From: SFDP01 sp051653625
GTDB lineage: Bacteria > Bacillota > Clostridia > Lachnospirales > Lachnospiraceae
DNA: 13,831 nucleotides
NCBI GenBank assembly: GCA_051653625.1
Contig: JBOFWM010000032.1
Coordinates: 1 to 13,831 of the forward strand
Reading direction: 5' to 3'
The position numbers were made by a program, and so were the translations under genes. Numbering within the stretch: the first letter of the stretch is position 1; each line of letters begins with the position of its first letter. The notes below the pieces were generated by a model. That model searched no databases. It was not told where the DNA came from and saw only the letters and a list, made by a program, of their open reading frames with translations. Shown piece after piece: positions 12,967 through 13,831 of this stretch.

Positions 12967-13732
12967 AATAAGAGAAGCATTTAAAACAAAGAAAATTCTA
13001 ATCCCTTTTATTACATGTGGAGATCCAAATTTAGAGACTACAAAAGACATTATTTTTGCAATGCAACGTGCTGGCGTTGGTATGATTGAACTTGGTATTC
13101 CATTTTCAGATCCTACTGCTGAAGGAGTTGTCATACAAAATGCAAATGAAAGAGCTTTAATCCATAATATTACAACAGATGATGTGTTTCGAATGATGGA
13201 AGAAATTAAGAACGAAGTTCACATCCCACTTCTGATTATGACATATGCAAATGTTGTATTTTCATATGGAATAGAAAAATTTTTGGCACGTGGGAAGGAA
13301 GTAGGTTTGCAAGGTCTTATTTTACCAGATGTTCCATTTGAAGAAAAAGAAGAGTTTGAAAACATTTGTAAAGAGTTTGAAATTGATTTTATTTCATTAA
13401 TTGCTCCAACTTCAAAAGAGCGAATTCAAACAATTGCAAAAGAAGCAGATGGATTCTTATATTGTGTATCTTCTTTAGGAGTTACTGGTGTGAGAAAAGA
13501 AATTACAACAAATCTTGATGAAATGATTTCGCTTGTAAAAAAGGAAAATAACATTCCTTGTGCAGTAGGCTTTGGAATTTCTACTTTAGAACAAGTAAAA
13601 CGTGTAAAAGATGTAGCAGATGGGGTAATTATAGGATCAGCCATTGTAAAAATGTGCGAAGAAAATAAAGAAAAATGTGTTCCAGTAATTGAAAACTTTG
13701 TGAAAAGTATTGTTGAAGAATTAGAAAAATAG
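12959..13732 (+). CDS. trpA: Tryptophan synthase alpha chain (Glu at the usual Asp60 position)
   Basis: Cleaves indole-3-glycerol phosphate to indole and glyceraldehyde 3-phosphate, passing indole to TrpB. A 257-residue (beta/alpha)8 barrel. Seen: PFITCGDP (16-23), catalytic E44 in IELGIPFSDP (equal to E. coli Glu49), LPDVPFEE (122-129), Y168 (equal to E. coli Tyr175) in LYCVSSLGVTG (167-177), and phosphate-binding GFGIS (204-208) and GSAIVK (226-231). Oddity: the second catalytic acid, Asp60 of E. coli in ADGP, is Glu here (E55, codon GAA at 13121-13123), in TAEGVV. Start: ATG at 12959 with AGGAG at 12945-12949 (spacing 9); an in-frame TTG at 12956 is less likely. It overlaps trpB by 8 nt. 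Its stop codon forms part of the operon terminator. Confidence 0.96.
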   Translation: MSKIREAFKTKKILIPFITCGDPNLETTKDIIFAMQRAGVGMIELGIPFSDPTAEGVVIQNANERALIHNITTDDVFRMMEEIKNEVHIPLLIMTYANVVFSYGIEKFLARGKEVGLQGLILPDVPFEEKEEFENICKEFEIDFISLIAPTSKERIQTIAKEADGFLYCVSSLGVTGVRKEITTNLDEMISLVKKENNIPCAVGFGISTLEQVKRVKDVADGVIIGSAIVKMCEENKEKCVPVIENFVKSIVEELEK

Positions 13733-13777
13733 TAGGTCGCCTAGATAAATCTAGGCGACCTACTATTTTATTCTTTT
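13730..13777. terminator. Strong terminator of the trp operon, probably bidirectional
   Basis: A perfect 17-bp inverted repeat (13730-13746 with 13749-13765), with the core GGTCGCC/GGCGACC, is followed by TTTTATTCTTTT. The left arm begins with the trpA TAG stop codon. On the minus strand the same hairpin is followed by a T-rich stretch (complement of the A-run before the trpA stop), so it can also terminate the convergent gene at the right edge. Confidence 0.93.
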
Positions 13778-13831
13778 GCAGATAGTGCTGCCATCGTAAT
13801 ATAATTATAAGGTTGGTTAAAGTGTGGTAAG
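13768..13831 (-). CDS. C-terminal end of an unidentified convergent gene (partial)
   Basis: On the minus strand one frame is open from the window edge to a TAA at 13770-13768. It encodes about 20 residues, among them PHFNQPYNYITMAALSAKE at the end. I do not recognise the family. Support comes from the ordinary codon use and from the stop lying just before the shared bidirectional terminator, a usual convergent arrangement with trpA. Too little sequence is present to assign a function. Confidence 0.5.
   Translation of the reverse strand, partial: LPHFNQPYNYITMAALSAKE

Noticed and set aside
1..13831. CRISPR arrays, insertion sequences, attachment sites, tRNA or rRNA genes.
   Set aside because: No regularly spaced repeats, transposase or integrase motifs, terminal inverted repeats flanked by duplications, or tRNA cloverleaf sequences were seen.

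Overview
The window is AT-rich DNA from a low-GC Firmicute, most likely an anaerobic clostridium (Lachnospirales-like). The evidence is the A/T-biased codon use, the strong AGGAG-type ribosome binding sites, a tRNA-sensing T-box leader and a two-[4Fe-4S] DUF362 protein. The genus cannot be named from sequence alone.

Layout. (1) 72-1827, minus strand: a DUF362/ferredoxin protein followed 13 nt later by trpF (phosphoribosylanthranilate isomerase). (2) 1828-1936: a short divergent promoter region. (3) 1964-5301, plus strand: a tightly packed, overlapping set of genes encoding a class I SAM methyltransferase, a DUF1576 membrane protein, a 116-residue protein of unknown function, a stand-alone CheB-type methylesterase domain and an ArsR/SmtB-family metal sensor. 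(4) 5302-7527: a weak terminator, a strong promoter, an ArsR-type operator and a P1B-type Zn/Cd/Pb-exporting ATPase. (5) 7517-13777: a tryptophan operon trpE-G-D-C-B-A with its own promoter, a tryptophan-specific T-box riboswitch and a strong final terminator. (6) 13768-13831: the end of a convergent gene on the minus strand.

How it fits together. The trp operon encodes every enzyme from chorismate to tryptophan except TrpF. That enzyme lies about 7 kb away on the opposite strand with no T-box, so the window is complete for the pathway but the genes sit in two separately controlled units. The T-box reads tRNA-Trp: specifier TGG, and an antiterminator bulge TGGC that matches a G discriminator base. 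The ArsR protein carries a full CzrA/SmtB-type alpha-5 metal site, and an ArsR-like dyad sits just downstream of the ATPase -10 box. This makes a coherent zinc-type efflux circuit.

Least explained part. The methyltransferase/DUF1576/116-aa/CheB operon is the best candidate for an undescribed system. It pairs a methyl-transfer enzyme with an orphan methylesterase and an internally duplicated membrane protein, with no chemotaxis genes nearby. Other points of interest are a G7 slippery run at the trpE-trpG junction that could give a TrpE-TrpG fusion, and a Glu in TrpA in place of the usual catalytic Asp.
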